This document shows, piece by piece, positions 32,880 through 46,200 of a stretch of DNA of 64,000 nt. The notes below the pieces were generated by a model. The model was not told where the DNA came from, did not search any database, and saw only the letters and a list, made by a program, of their open reading frames with translations. The position numbers and the translations under genes were made by a program. Location: contig CAJNDT010003112.1 in assembly GCA_905221615.1 (NCBI GenBank), forward strand, positions 221,001 to 285,000, given 5' to 3'. Position 1 is the stretch's first letter, and every line of letters starts with the position of its first letter. Source of the DNA: Symbiodinium sp. CCMP2592. Its lineage: Eukaryota > Sar > Dinophyceae > Suessiales > Symbiodiniaceae.

Positions 32880-35227
32880 TGTTGATTGGTTCTGCGCACT
32901 CACTATTAATTCGCAGGTTTGACGAATGCTCCGCGGTCACACACCCACGATGCTAAAACTCTCTGGCAGGTTTTGACCCTCGTAGATGGTTACATGGAGT
33001 ACCGCGCAGGCTGGAATGGGCGTTCGATCTAGTCTGCTCAGGTTTGCAAGGCACCATCTGATTGGCAGCCCTCTGTAAGGGCTCTTCATTGCACAGGCGT
33101 GCGGCCACCGCTGTGTCTGCTGCATCCGAAGCTAAGAAGACCAAGACTGGCATCCGGCCACAATCCTTGAGCGTATGGCAGTGGAGCTCACAACTGCACC
33201 AATCTTGCACAGGAATGGGCAGACTGCGTAGTGAGTGATGTCAGCAGGCTGCATGCTTAGCAATTCGTCACCATGCAGACACATCCGGCTTCGGCCGATG
33301 CTTTGCGTGTTTCCCCTCACCTGACCTATGAGTGCACGGGCAACCGCTGTGCAGTCCCGTCCCAGCCGCACTCGTCCGACGCTGAGATGCGAGCACAACT
33401 CTTCCTGAATGCTTAGACAGGGTCTTGGCTCTGGAACCCACAGCTTGTTCAGGCGGCTCTGGAGACCATGGATTGAGCTATTACAAGCTTATAAGAACCT
33501 CGCTGGATTGCTTTAGTCAGGACTTCTGCTGCATTGCGACCTCCACCCTGCCGCGTGGAATCTATCCAGCTGCATACTCAGCCCACCTGCTTCTACCGCT
33601 TGAGCTCTTCGAGGAGTCCTCGCCCGGTGCTGTCTTCTCAGCATTCCGTCTGCAGATTCAGTCGGCTTTCGAAGTATTTCACCCTGGCACTGAGCTCTGT
33701 TCTGCCATTCCCTGGCCCAGGTTCGAGGTGGCCTCGCCTGGAGCTTACCTCTTCGACCGTCTTGAGGAGTCCTCGACGGCATCCTGGCCAACTCAGGTAG
33801 TCATCCCGAGTGTTGCACGTCCCAAACCACGGCGTTCTGGTCCTCAGGTCTGCTCAGTACCCTTTGCCGTAATGCTCGCCGCTTCTGTTCGATCGCTGCA
33901 GCTACAACACCGGCTCTTTTCTGCCCGTGCTCCACTCCGTGACTGGTACCGATGGCACAGAGTGAGTTTGAGGGAAGTGAGAACTGCTGCGACGGCAAAA
34001 GCCAAACTTGGAGGCACTCCCCTTTATGAAGAGGCAACAGATGGTTCCAGCGAAGACGGCGAGGCGGCAGTCTCGACAGCAATGGCTCCGAATCTTGCCT
34101 CCAACGCCGCCCGTACCAAGCCTCCTGGACCTCTCAGACATATCCCAGCGAAACCCAACGGCGGGCCAGCAGCTGGAGGCCGTGTGGACCTGGACGTGGA
34201 CTTGGGAGTTGAGGCGGCGCATGGGATGCTTTCTGTGCACTCTGGCCTTTATGCGCCTGCAGATGGTACACTGCTCTGTCGCCTTTGTGCGTAGGAGTGG
34301 CTTCCAACACTTCTTCCAATCTCTACCTGTCCTTGCCTGCCTGTGTGCAAGAATGCGGCCACATGAGCGCAGTGCTGAGCTGACCGTCCATGTTTGCATG
34401 TCTCTGCCCGCTCAGGTCCCCTACACGCAAACGACCTCCACGCTCCGTGCGAGACCCTGCTTCTTTCCTTGTTCTATGCAATATGTTCGAGTCCCCACCA
34501 ATCACAGCGCTGCTGCTCAAACATTGAGCTCGCTGCCTTCCCTACGCTCCCCTCTCGTGGCCTGTTACTCTCACCCTGGCTGCTTGCAACCATGTCAGAA
34601 CCGGCGCCCCTCCTCTTCTGTGGATGCCGTTCCTTCACATCAGGTCATCTGGACTCGGGTCATGCATCCAGTCATGGGGCGAATGTGCACAGGCGTGTAT
34701 TGCTGATCTATGAGACTGTCTTCCGTGGGCGTTGCTACATAGTTGTTGGTTGCAGCCACATCACCGGCACGATGCAGCAGAGATCAGCAGAGTATTTGGC
34801 TTTCCTTCGCAATTTTCTCATTTCTGATCTGATTCAAATCCATTTGCAGTGCAGGTTACTCAGGTAGAAGACTCACCCGCCAGTTGCTAGGTCTGGTGAC
34901 TGTGAACAAACATGGTCTTTGTGTTTAGCCCCGCCTCCCGTTCAGCTTACCTTCAACCCTGACAATCGCATCATCGTCCAACGTCTGATACATGCGTGGC
35001 AATCTCAGGCCGTTGATGGACTGGCAGTGCGACGGTGAGAGAAAGCCGACGTTAGGTACGCAGCTTCCTGATGTTGCCAACTGCACTGGATATCTCTAAC
35101 TTTACTGCCACATCCCCACAACGACATGGCCAGTTGTGCAACGGGTCATTCGTGACAGGCACAGCCCTCGAAGATCCATTCAATGAGCGGTGCGGCATGC
35201 TCTTTGTGCTAGCACGTTTTTTTCGAC
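32880..35227. other. Unassigned region with a 289-codon open frame
   Basis: A + strand open frame at 33425-34294 and a shorter one at 34394-34867 have mixed composition, no recognised motifs and competing frames. The sequence lacks the telomere-like texture of the AAA introns, so it may be a separate, decayed mobile element or a different gene. I cannot assign a product. Confidence 0.3.
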
Positions 35228-35370
35228 TTAGTTTGTATGTATGTATGTATGCATATATATATATATATATATAATCAATATGTATGTATGTATGTATGTA
35301 AGTATGTATGTATGTACCTGTATGTCTTGTTTATGTATGCATGTATGTATTTTTGTATGTATGCATGTGT
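35228..35370. repeat. GTAT microsatellite
   Basis: TATG/GTAT repeats with a short TA core, similar in type to the tract at 32291-32690. Confidence 0.9.
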
Positions 35371-37779
35371 AGAGTCCTACCTTGTCTGTTCCACCGTTAG
35401 CATCTTCTGGGGCGAGGGTCTCAAAGGAATTGAGTGTGTATGCACCAGTCAAACAGGGTGCGCTTTGACGCTCGTGCAGGGTGCAAAATTAACGCTACAG
35501 CGTAAACCCCCAAATTACCCGAAACATCGGTGTCTTGAGCGTCTCAACTCCTGGTGTTGGCACCCTAATCCCCTAGGTCCGACAGCTTTGAAACACCAAA
35601 CCCTCACATCTTCATTCCTTTTCCCGTAAATCCTTCAATCTCGGAACATGCCTTTCTCACAATGGATCGCCATATCATTTAGATTAAGAGTCTTTGGGGT
35701 CCTTTAGTTGAACGCTTTTTTCCCTATAATTTATAGGATCCTTCTTCCAAGAACCCTTACTTGGAAGGAATTTTGAAGGAACCTTTCTGAAACCTTTCTA
35801 GCGCCCTCTTCACCCTTATAAAAACCATTGAGCAGAGAAACAGAACCCAGTCTCCACACCCCTTTCTCTTCCCCCGCCTTGGAGGAGATCGGGGTTGCCA
35901 CCCGTGCTACCTGCAAGGCCTTGGGCTGGTACAAGGGCGGGCATTTATAGATTTTACTCAAGCCGTGAATCCCAAGCCCCAAACCCTAAACCCCAAAGCC
36001 AAAAGTCCTAAACGTCAAAAACCAAAGTTTGGGGTTTTTCATCCTGCACAACAACAGACGAATTTTTGCCTGCCCTGCCTCAGGCCGCCCACGAGGCGGT
36101 CCCAGACTTGGAGAACCTTACGACCGGAGCCCGCACCAGGGCGAGAGTTTCTTCTTTACGCGTAGGTTTTGTTGATAGATTTTCTAGTTCGAAGGCATCT
36201 CTTGCAGTATGTTTTTGGTTCATTTAGTGGTTTGATGATTTTCGAGGGCCTTAGTTCTAGGGCGTTTTGTGCAGTCTGTTTGTTGTTGCACCAGGCGTGT
36301 TTGTCGTAGTATTTTGGTGCCGTTGGATATGTTTACAATTTCGTCTAGCGCAAGTTAGTTCCGCATCAAATTCTGTAGGTTTCAAGACCTGGGACACCCG
36401 AGACCGTGAAATCCTCACAGCCCGCTGAACCCAAGCCGTACAGGAATGTTCTTTGAAGGCCACAGCAGGGATCCTTAATCGAAAGTCCGTAGTTGAGAAA
36501 TTGGGGAGTTAAAAAGGTAGCGCCCAAAGCCTTGCTTCCTAGATCCCATAGTTCCTAAGGTCCTAAACGCGACGGCGGCAATTCCATAGTTTTCCACATC
36601 CCGTAAACCTAAATGACCAAACCCCATAACGAACCTAATAGGATTCTGTACAGCATTGTAAAAGACCCCATAACACCTTATAATAGAACACTTTGCAACC
36701 AACGCCCCGAAGCCCTGGAAGAGCCTTTAACACCTGCACCCTGACAGGATCCCTTTTGGCAGGAACCCGGAAGAAAGCGAACCGAACCTAAAACCCTGCA
36801 CCCTAAACGACTCAACACCCAGACATTTACAGGAGCTTCCGCAAAGGAACCCTAAGGGAACTCGTTAAACCCAAAACCCATTCAAAGCACCCTTATAGTA
36901 ACTCGTGTACTAACAGTAACCCTTGCAGAACCCTCAGGAGAACCTTAAGTGATCCATGTGAACCCCTTAATTAAGGTAAGCGATCTATTCTGGCTCCTTT
37001 AAAGGCATCCTTCAAAAGGATCTATTCAGCTTCCCTTGAAGGCACACTGTAAGGGATCCCCCGAAGCTCAAGGCATCCTCGCTTTGCCGGACTTCAACGA
37101 AGGTCTGACCACGGCAAGGAGCAACTGTGGCCAGGCGCTCCCGGGTTCTGAAGCGAGGTTTTATGCGTGTTGTTCAGGGCTTCCTAAGTCCTAAGTTGCA
37201 GGGCTTCCTAAGTCCCAAGTTGCAGGGTTTCATAGGGTTTGGGTAGTGAAGAGAGGCTTTTAGGGCTTCCGAAGGTCTGTAGCGGTTTTCAAGGATTTGG
37301 GATCTAAGGTTTTCTGTCAAGACCCTAATTCCAGAGCCCTGGTTCAAACTCCTTCCTTCCAAAGCCTTCTAAAGCACCCCCTTTCAAGTCCCATTAATTT
37401 CGCAGGTAGCTCACACCCCAGATCCCCACTTCCAATTCGAACTCCAACTACTACGACTAGTGTTCTTGTCCTTTCTCATCTCCCTGTTATTCGCGGTAGT
37501 ACTTGCACTGAAAGTAGTAGCGGTATGATGGTGATTATTATCATTAGTAGTGGTGGTAGTCGTAGTGGCATAGTTGAAGTCATATGTCAGACCATCTCTT
37601 CGTTCTCCAGATCTCCCAGCTGCTTTTGGCCGCTGTGCCAGCAAGCACAACCGTGACGAGCGCTGCGGACATCGTGGCCTTCGCTGCAGGGGTATAGGGT
37701 TTACGGTTCAAGTGCTTGAAGAGTTTAAGGTGTGGGTTTTGGGGATTTAGGGTTCCGCGGCGGTTGAGGGCTTGGCGTT
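35371..37779. other. Intron-like region with candidate exons upstream of module B
   Basis: Mostly CCCTAAA/TTTAGGG-type sequence. Two short stretches obey the window's junction rule: 35885-35917 (AG|GAG ... AAG|GCC, EIGVATRATCK) and 37073-37133 (CAAG|GC ... CAG|GCG, LALPDFNEGLTTARSNCGQ). They may be N-terminal exons of the module B gene. A weak fold-back with an ATAGGATCCTT core lies at about 35690-35800. Confidence 0.35.
37073..37133 (+). CDS. Candidate exon upstream of module B
   Basis: CAAG|GC acceptor, an open frame reading LALPDFNEGLTTARSNCGQ, and a CAG|GCG donor, following the same junction rule as the confirmed AAA exons. No domain recognised. Confidence 0.4.
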
Positions 37780-37784
37780 CAGCG

Positions 37785-40230
37785 TTCATGTTTCCAATCG
37801 AACTTGTCTGTTTTGTCGTAAGGTCTTGAGCCCAAGTAATGACCCATTCGCTTTGGTCCGTGTTCCGGAGCTGCGGCCTTGATGGCAAAAGTGTTTCAAG
37901 ACGGGACTGACTGGCTTGGGGCTGTCGTATGCAGTTTTGTGATTGCATGCAACTGTATGCATGGAGCTTGTGATGCGTTGTCTTGGGTCATTTCCGACAG
38001 CCTGACCAGATGTGATGACACACTCACCTTGGTCCGTGTTCCGGAGCTGCGGCCTTGATGGCAAAAGTGTTTCAAGACGGGACTGACTGGCTTGGGGCTG
38101 TCGTATGCAGCTTAGTGATTGCGTGCTACTGATATGCATTGAGCTTGTGGTGCGTTGTCTTGGGTCGTTTTCGCCAGCCTGACCAGATGTGATGACACAC
38201 TCACCTTGGTCCGTGTTCCGGAGCTGCGGCCTTGATGGCAAAAGTGTTTCAAGACGGGACTGACTGGCTTGGGGCTGTCGTATGCAGCTTGGTGATTGCG
38301 TGCTACTGATATGCGTGGAGCTTGTGGTGCGTTGTCTTGGGTCATTTTGGCAAGCCTGCTGACCAGATGTGATGACACACTCACCTCGGTCCGTGTTCCG
38401 GAGCTGCGGCCTTGATGGCGAAAGTGCGTCAACAGCTTAGTAATTTCATGCAACTGGTATGCATGGAGCTTGTGGTGCGTTGTCTTGGGTCATTTTCGAC
38501 AGCCTGACCAGTGTGATGACACTTACCTTGGTCCGTGTTCCGGAGCTGCGGCCTTGATGGCAAAAGTGTTTCAAGACGGGACTGACTGGCTTGGGGCTGT
38601 CGTATGCAGTTTTGTGTTTGCGTGCAACTGGTATGCATGGAGCTTGTGGTGCGTTGTCTTGGGTCATCTTGGACAGCCTGACCAAATGTGATGGCACACT
38701 CACCTTGGTCCGTGTTCCGGAGCTGCGGCCTTGATGGCGAAAGTGTTTCAACAGCTTAGTAATTGCATGCAACTGGTATGCATGGAGCTTGTGGTGCGTT
38801 GTCTCGGGTCATGTTTGACAGCCTGACCAGATGTGATGACACACTCACCTTGGTCCGTGTTCCGGAGCTGCGGCCTTGATGGCAAAAGTGTTTCAAGACG
38901 GGACTGACTGGCTTGGGGCTGTCGTATGCAACTTAGTGATTGCGTGCAACTGGTATGCATTGAGCTTGTGGTGCGTTGTCTTGGGTCATGTTCGACAGCC
39001 TGACCAGATGTGATGACACACTCACCTTGGTCCGTGTTCCGGAGCTGCGGCCTTGATGGCAAAAGTGTTTCAAGACGGGACTGACTGGCTTGGGGCTGTC
39101 GTATGCAGTTTTGTGTTTGCGTGCAACTGGTATGCATGGAGCTTGTGGTGCGTTGTCTTGGGTCATGTTCGCCAGCCTGACCAGATGTGATGACACACTC
39201 ACCTGGTACGCATTGAGCTTGTGGTGCGTTGTCTCGGGTCATGTTCGACAGCCTGACCAGATGTGATGACACACTCACCTTGGTCCGTGTACCGGAGCTG
39301 CGGCCTTGACTGGCTTGGGGTTGTTCTCAGCTTAGTGATTGCATGCAGCATGTACGCATGGAGCTTGTGGTGCGTTGTCTCGGGTCATGTTCGACAGCCT
39401 GACCAGATGTGATGACACACTCACCTTGGTCCGTGTTCCGGAGCTGCGGCCTTGATGGCAAAAGTGTTTCAAGACGGGACTGACTGGCTTGGAGCTGTCG
39501 TATGCAGCTTAGTGATTGCATGCAACTGATATGCATTGAGCTTGTGGTGCTTTGTCTTGGGTCATTTCCGACAGCCTGACCAGATGTGATGACACACTCA
39601 CCTTGGTCCGTGTTCCGGAGCTGCGGCCTTGATGGCAAAAGTGTTTCAAGACGGGACTGACTGGCTTGGAGCTGTCGTATGCAGCTTAGTGATTGCGTGC
39701 TACTGATATGCATTGAGCTTGTGGTGCTTTGTCTTGTGTCGTTTTCGCCAGCCTGACCAGAGGTGATGACACACTCACCTTGGTCCGTGTTCCGGAGCTG
39801 CGGCCTTGATGGCAAAAGTGTTTCAAGAGGGGACTGCTTGGCTTGGAGCTGTCAGATGCAGCTTAGTCAGCTTAGTGATTGCCTGCAACTGATATTGATT
39901 GAGCTTGTGGTGCGTTGTCTTGGGTCATGTTTGACAGCCTGACCAGATGTGATGACACACTCACCTTGGTCCGTGTTCCGGAGCTGCGGCCTTGATGGCA
40001 AAAGTGTTTCAAGACGGGACTGACTGGCTTGGGGCTGTCGTATGCAGCTTAGTGATTGCCTGCAACTGATATTGATTGAGCTTGTGGTGCGTTGTCTTGG
40101 GTCATGTTCGCCAGCCTGACCAGATGTGATGACACACTCACCTTGGTCCGTGTTCCGGAGCTGCGGCCTTGATGGCAAAAGTGTTTCAAGACGGGACTGA
40201 CTGGCTTGGGGCAATGGTATGCAGTTTTTT
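37785..40230. repeat. ~177-bp satellite array
   Basis: About 14 units, several shortened to 141-145 bp. The best-conserved core is GGTCCGTGTTCCGGAGCTGC followed by GGCCTTGATGGC. Typical spacing is 176-179 bp, a multiple of 3 when 177, which explains the long minus-strand open frames crossing it. One unit near 39200-39310 is rearranged. It ends near 40230 in diverged sequence. Confidence 0.93.
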
Positions 40231-40724
40231 TGCGTTTGAGCATTGGTTGACCCTGTGCCTTGTTTTGCGTCATCGTGGGCAGCTCCAGCCAAAGAGTGAA
40301 TGGTCCCCGTTCCGGCTATGGCTTTGACCACAAAAGTGTGCTTTGTTGCACTGTTCCACAAATGTGTCTCGCTTCTCGATTTTTTGACATTATGTAGCCT
40401 ATTGCCTCCTGAATTTCCTGTTATCCTGTTCGTTTAATTAGCAGTTGATTGACCATTCTCGACGTTGGCTCCACTGAGATGGATGTTTAGAGTAGAACCC
40501 GTTGATCACTAGACTACACAATTTTGTAGCAAACGATTAGCTTGATGGGATCTGACTAGCAACTCAGTTCCTGGAGGTTTACTAGGGCTTTTGTTTGTCC
40601 TCAACCGTCCCTGATAATGTGTACTCAGTGTTTTCTGTTCCTAAAGGACTCAGAACAGCCCCAGTGTACGTCCAGCAATTGGATTGACTTAAACCCTTAA
40701 GCAAGTGCCCCTTCTCTGCCCAAG

Positions 40725-40763
40725 GAGATCACAGACACAAAGCTGGCGGCAGTCTTTGCGGAG
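40725..40763 (+). CDS. Candidate exon upstream of module B
   Basis: CCAAG|GAG acceptor; EITDTKLAAVFAE, ending GAG. Junction context fits the acceptor rule, but the donor (CCTCTA) does not. Weak. Confidence 0.28.
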
Positions 40764-40912
40764 CCTCTATGCCGAAACTGTTTGCGACTCTGACTTAGGC
40801 CCCCCGTTGACAAGTAACATCTGCTCGGTAAGCAGAAATCCTAAGAACTTCACCGCTAAACCAGCATGCGAACCTCCAAGTGGGGATCTGCTATATACTG
40901 CCCAGAATCCTA

Positions 40913-41018
40913 AACCCTACCTTAAAACGGGATACTGTAACCTACCCTTTTAGGGACTTATATGATGAAATCATAATAAGGAACCCGTAAAAGGTAGGTT
41001 ACTCAGGGTTAAGGTAAA
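40913..41018. mobile_element. Fold-back element
   Basis: Imperfect arms around GTAACCTACCCTTTTA (40937-40952) and TAAAAGGTAGGTTAC (40988-41002) with further pairing outside. Centre contains ATCATAATAAGGAACC. Confidence 0.65.
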
Positions 41019-41109
41019 CCTTAATAAACCCGAAGCCCTGAACCCGAAAAGCGCCCGAGAGCCCGGCGCGTCTCCCTGCTGCTTAGTCCTGAACCCCGGA
41101 GCCCCAAAT

Positions 41110-41241
41110 CATAGGGATCCTTAGGGGTGTAGGGGGAGGGGTGTAGGGGGCTATATTTCCTTAAATAGGCCTTATTAGTCCTTATTATGGGCCTTCAGGC
41201 CCCCTACCCCCCCTCCCCCTACACCCCTAAGGATCCCTATG
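41110..41241. mobile_element. Fold-back element with ~40-bp near-perfect arms
   Basis: CATAGGGATCCTTAGGGGTG at the left end is exactly inverted at the right end, and pairing continues through a G-rich/C-rich segment. One of the cleanest palindromic elements in the window. Confidence 0.8.
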
Positions 41242-41783
41242 ACCAAAGCAACCCTCAAGCCTAGACCCTAAACGAGCACTGAACCCTAAACTCCTGTGAA
41301 CCCTAAGCCCTAAACCCTAAACTCCTGTGAGCCCTAAACCCTCAACCTATACAGGCCCCATAAACTTCACCTCTGGCACCCAACTCCGACGTTTTGGAGT
41401 TATGTAAGGGAGCCTGCAAGAAGGTGTCCTACAGTTGTGCATAGCTATGGGTGGGTGGGGGGGCTGCAGGTAAAACCTAAGCCCCAAAGTTCAGGGTTTC
41501 GGGATCAGTGTAAAGGACCTCTAAACTTCAACACCATAATATGCTAAACCCCCACACTCACACACAGCCCTTGACTACCATAGCTGCCGAAACGATGAGT
41601 TAAGCTTATCGTTCGGGTTTCCTGTCTATGACGTTAATAAATTTCATATGTCTAATTATCACCAAATCCGAGAGCCCTTAAGGTAACCGCTCTTAGAATC
41701 CTTTTGCCGAAGCCCTGAAAGGAAGCGCTCTCTAATCTTGAAGGCCCCTATGTTACTCTGAACCTTGAGTCCCGTCTTGTGAG

Positions 41784-41860
41784 GTTGGATAAGATGGTCG
41801 GTTTGGCTTCCGTCAAGCGGGCCATGCGCGAGTTCTACGCCACCGTCGCTGCCCGGCTAT
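41784..41860 (+). CDS. Module B exon: N-terminal helices
   Basis: GTGAG|G acceptor; LDKMVGLASVKRAMREFYAT then VAARL. GT donor (GTAACGG) is the likeliest end. Homologous to module A's ELDELIGLQS plus AGMAALRD. Confidence 0.75.
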
Positions 41861-43236
41861 GTAACGGAAAAGCTCCTGACAGCAGAGTACGTCACTTAGT
41901 CTTGCGTCTTAACTCTTGCAGTCCCCTAAACCCTAAACCCTAAACCCCTAAACCCTAAACCCTAAACCCTAAACTGCAACAGCTAGCACTTTGCTACAAA
42001 ATCCGGACGCCCTGCTCAGAGAGATCCGGTTTCTGCCGAGGAGTTTGCCAAAGTTCGTGCCTTGGCAGGAAGCTTTTTTTTTTAATATCGATTTTCAAAA
42101 CGGCACGATGAACCTTCCTGCTCTCAAAACCTTTATAAACCTTAAACCCATGACTATCCCTGAAACCCAAAATGCCTGAACTCCTACCGTTTTCAGGGTC
42201 AGACCCTCTCAGAAAGGGGTCATAACCTACTATTTTGTAGGGTTTGGGGATACAGGTGAAGCCCAACATGCCTGAACTCAAAACCCCCCTAATAAGGCAA
42301 GCGTGCTGGGCTGAAAGCCTTGAGCAGCCACTTGGCTGTTTTCCGATTGGGCTTTAGGGTTTAGGGTTTTAGGGTTTAGGGTTTAGGGGTTTTAGGGACT
42401 TTAACCTTGTAGGGCCTTTGGTTGGGTTCAGGGTGTTTGGACCCAATTACGGGGGGCCAAGAGCTTTGCTTGTGTTGCAGGAGGACATGTGGAGGCGAAA
42501 GCCTGTCGCTGTTAAACCCCGCCCCCAAAATTCTTGGAACCCTGAAACCCTCAAGCCCTAATCCCACAAACCCTGAAGCCCGAAACCCTCGAACCGCCAA
42601 GCCCTGAAACCCTCAAGCCTTAACGCCTTCAACCTCTAGTCTAGGCCGTAGAGCCCTCAAGCGCTAAACCTTCAAACCCCAAACCTTCTAAGTCTTCAGC
42701 AAAGGTCAGAGTTTCCACATGCGTTTCCTCGGTAACCCGGGCACTGGCAAAACCGTCGTGGCCCGCATCGTTGGATCCTCGCAGCATTGTTTTGTTTTTC
42801 AAGTTTGTTGCTTTAGGGTTTCGGGCTTTCTTAAAGGTCTCAGAGAGTTTAGCATTTTGGACAGTCGGCCGGAAGCCTGCTTGCAAAGGCTTGGTATGAG
42901 ATGGTTTATGGAGGGTTTCAATCTTGCTAGCTTGTTGTGGGGCGTGGCGTTCAAGGCTGAAGGACCCTAAACCGCTTGAATTGACACCTCAGCCTGAGAC
43001 TGTGTCTCGATGCCGATGGCTTTGCTACTTCCAGCTGCTGGGGTTGGGGTTTAGCTTAGCTTAGCATTGAAGCTTATATGCTGTCGTTGCTAATTAGTCT
43101 CCCTCTCGGTGTCAGGATGTAACTATCACGGCTACCAGGCTACCTCCCTGTGTTGCCGTATACCGTGTGGTAATGGCGGCAGTAACGGTGGTCGCGGAGG
43201 TCGTGGTGCTGTTGGTGATGGTGGTGGTGGTGGTGG

Positions 43237-43267
<31 letters not shown>

Positions 43268-46200
43268 GGTGGTGGTGGTGGTGGTGGCGGTGGTGGTGGT
43301 GGTGGCGGTTGTGGCGGTTGTGGCGGCGGCGGTGGTGGTGGTGGCGGCGGCAGAGGTGGTGGTGTAGTTTCAGCAGAGACAACGGGTCGCAGTGGTCATC
43401 GTCGTGTCAGTGGTTGTTGCTGTTGCGATTAATTATTCTTGTCGTTGTCATTCCAAAACTATTCTTGCTTAAAACTTGCAGCCTGTTCCACAGACGTCCA
43501 AGGAAAGCTGCTGATTGCTCTTGGGGCCATCTCGTACCCAGAGCGTGTTGCGATTGAGGTTGCCAGTGTCGGGCTTCAGAACAGCGGGCTCTGTAGGCAC
43601 TTTCCGTCGAAACCCTAAACCCTATCGCCGATCCAGGCCATATAGCTAAGAGGTCGGGATGTAGACGCAAGCCCCAAACCCTCAATGTCAGCCCTAAGCC
43701 CTACGCCCGATCTTGGGAGGCAAGGGTGGGGTCTTGCGGGGTGGAGTTGCACCTTCGAAGAGCTAAGAGCGGCAAGAGTAAGAGTGGCACCCGAGACTTC
43801 GATTTGTACAGTTCTGATATCTCCAGCACTCGAGCTTCAAACGTTTTGGGATTCGGAAAACTACACTGGGGAGAGAGTTTCCGCCATCCAGCAGTTCGCA
43901 TCAGCCGTTTTCAGCCCGCTTGGTTTCACGTCCCGAATCCAAATCCCAAACACCAAATCCCCATGCACGCAGGCTTGGGAGGCGTCAAAATCTGTGTTCA
44001 CACATACATGGGAGAGACGAGACAGAAGAAGTCAGCCATTTCGGTGGAGAGCCCTTGGGTCGTGTTGGGTGTCGGATGGTGAACTGGGCCGGTTGCTAGC
44101 AGTAGTGCATGTCAGCTTTTGGGGGAACATCCGAATCTCAGGAGCATGCCAAATTTAATCCCTGAAACACCTAGGCACCCGAACAACCGATGGGATACGG
44201 AGCCTGCGTTGGGCTCAGCGACACAGTGTCGAGCGGGATTTTTTGGGATTTGTAAGTGGGGGGTTCTTCTACAGGTTTTGTCAAGGCTCCAAAATATAGG
44301 GGCCTTAATAATGAGAATAGGGTTTTGGGGCCCATTAGACTCTAATCATAGTAAGGAACCCCCGAAATAGAATAGATCATATTTTTTTAATTAAGGCCCC
44401 CTATATTAGAAGGGTTCTTTTGGGGTTTCATGGTTGTTGGGTGCTAGGGCTCTTTCAAGCTTCTTTCCGGGTCCGGCAACGGTTCTTCTAGCTGTTTTGG
44501 CTTGCAGGGACCAGGCTCCAGGCGAGAAAGGTTTTCTGTAGGAGTTCCGGGTTCAGGGTTGTGGTTTACGGCTTGAGGTTAGCGTTTACGGTTTGAGGTT
44601 GGCGGATTTGAACTTACTGGGTTCGGGATCTACCTTTGTGGTGTTGAGGCTTTAGAGGTGGCGCTGCAAGTGCTATTTCGGTACTTGGCTGCGCTGTGGC
44701 ACTAAGGCAAAATGTCGCGACCTATGATTTTCTTCGAGCTAAAACCCCAAACCTTTACCACAAAGGTAGGCTTCAAGTTTGGGAATTCGGCTCTACGGCG
44801 TTTTCATTTGTCGCCCGGAGCCGAGGAGCTTCAAGTCTAAGAAATCTTTCTTCTACCTCTAAGCAGGACGATGTGTGTCTGTTTTGTCCACCAGGAGTTT
44901 CAGGAGTCTTGCTTTATCGATTTTAGTTGTGTCTCTTCGAGTTCTACTTCGTCTTCCGGGGTCCGCCCAGGACTGGTTCTGTGTGCTTAAATCCCTAAAC
45001 CCCTAAACCCTAAACCCTAAACCCGAGAAAGAGCCCTAAACCCTCCCAGGGCCAAAGCATTCCAGGACGAAAGGATCCTTTGCCAGGACCCTCCTTGTAC
45101 CCTCAAATAGGGGTATATGGTCCCAAATAAGGGGCATTTAGGGTCTAATAGAGGGTAGATGGAGGGTCTAGGTGCTATGAAGCACCCCTTGAATCTTGAA
45201 GCTTTAAATTCAGGCACCTGTTAGGATGAGAAGAGGCCTAGGGGCCAGTGTTTCATGCTTGGGACCCTGTCTTCCATGCTTGGAACAGCAATCCTCCCGT
45301 TTGGGCCGTTCCTGAACTGGGCACTTTGTTTAGGTTCTTGTCAATGATTCACAAGGAGCATATGGGGGTTTCCGAAAATAGGGGACCCAAATATAGTACC
45401 CTAAATAATAGGCTCCTTATTATAAGGACCCCAAAATAAGGTACCCCTATTTTCGGAAACTCCCATATCGCTTTGGCGGCTTGGGCCCTCATGGCCAGTC
45501 TGGCCCGAAAAGCCTATTAAGGCACCTTTTTCGATCCCTTATAGTAGCCCTTGTAGTCCCTAAACCCTAAACCCTAAACCCTTTAAAGCAACCATGTTTT
45601 AATTACTCCACACCCCTCAACTCTTCACCCTGAGCCCGAAACCCCTGAGCTGACGCAACTGGGCAGACGAAAACGAGGGGCTTCAACAACAAACAGCCCT
45701 GAGCCCCAAACCCTCAAACCTCAAACCCTACTAATCCCCCTAAACCCTCAACCCTAAACCCTAAACCCCTAGACCCTAAACCCTATACCCTAAATTCTAA
45801 ACCCCTAGACTCCTAGACCCCTAGACCCCTAAACCCCAAGCACCTCGGGCTGTAGGTGTTCAACGAAGTCGCCCGGAGCGACCTGGTCGCCCAGTACGTT
45901 GGGCAGACGGCTCCAAAGGTTCAGAAGGAGGCCGCCAAAGGAAACAGGGTGCTATATTGGGGGTTTAGGGTTTAAGGTTTAGGGTTTAGGATCCTATTAC
46001 TATTATTTAGGGTACTATATTAGGGGTCCCGCCACCAAAAGGTCGCTGAAGTGAAGGACTTCTGGTTCATGCTTTAGTTTGGGGCTTGGACTTCAGGTTA
46101 GGATCAGAACTTGTTCGAGGGTCTCTGAAGGGAAGGCTTGAGGGGAGTAGGTTTAGATTTTTCAAGTGTCCTCAAATTGAAGGCTTGGGGGTGTGGGGTT

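Larger units (their letters stand above)
43559..45855. other. Module B intron with several fold-back elements
   Basis: Contains fold-backs at 44288-44410, 45083-45172 and 45360-45468. A CCCTAAA run lies near 44997-45022 and a long C-rich telomere-like block at 45741-45840 ends at the acceptor. Open frames near 43685-44160 lack recognisable motifs. Confidence 0.5.

Noticed and set aside
32275-32960. ORFs of 100-120 codons over the GTAT/TA tract
   Set aside because: Low-complexity translation of a microsatellite on both strands.
33425-34294. Real gene for the 289-codon ORF
   Set aside because: Overlapping ORFs of similar length occur in other frames, no motif is recognisable and start context is arbitrary. 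Kept only as part of an unassigned region.
37785-40230. CRISPR-like regular repeats, or long minus-strand coding frames across the array
   Set aside because: Units are contiguous ~177-bp satellites with variable truncations, no unique spacers and no cas genes. The frames persist only because the unit length is divisible by three.
43109-43432. Glycine-rich protein ORF
   Set aside because: Entirely a GGT/GGC microsatellite inside a module B intron. Equally long Val and His frames exist.
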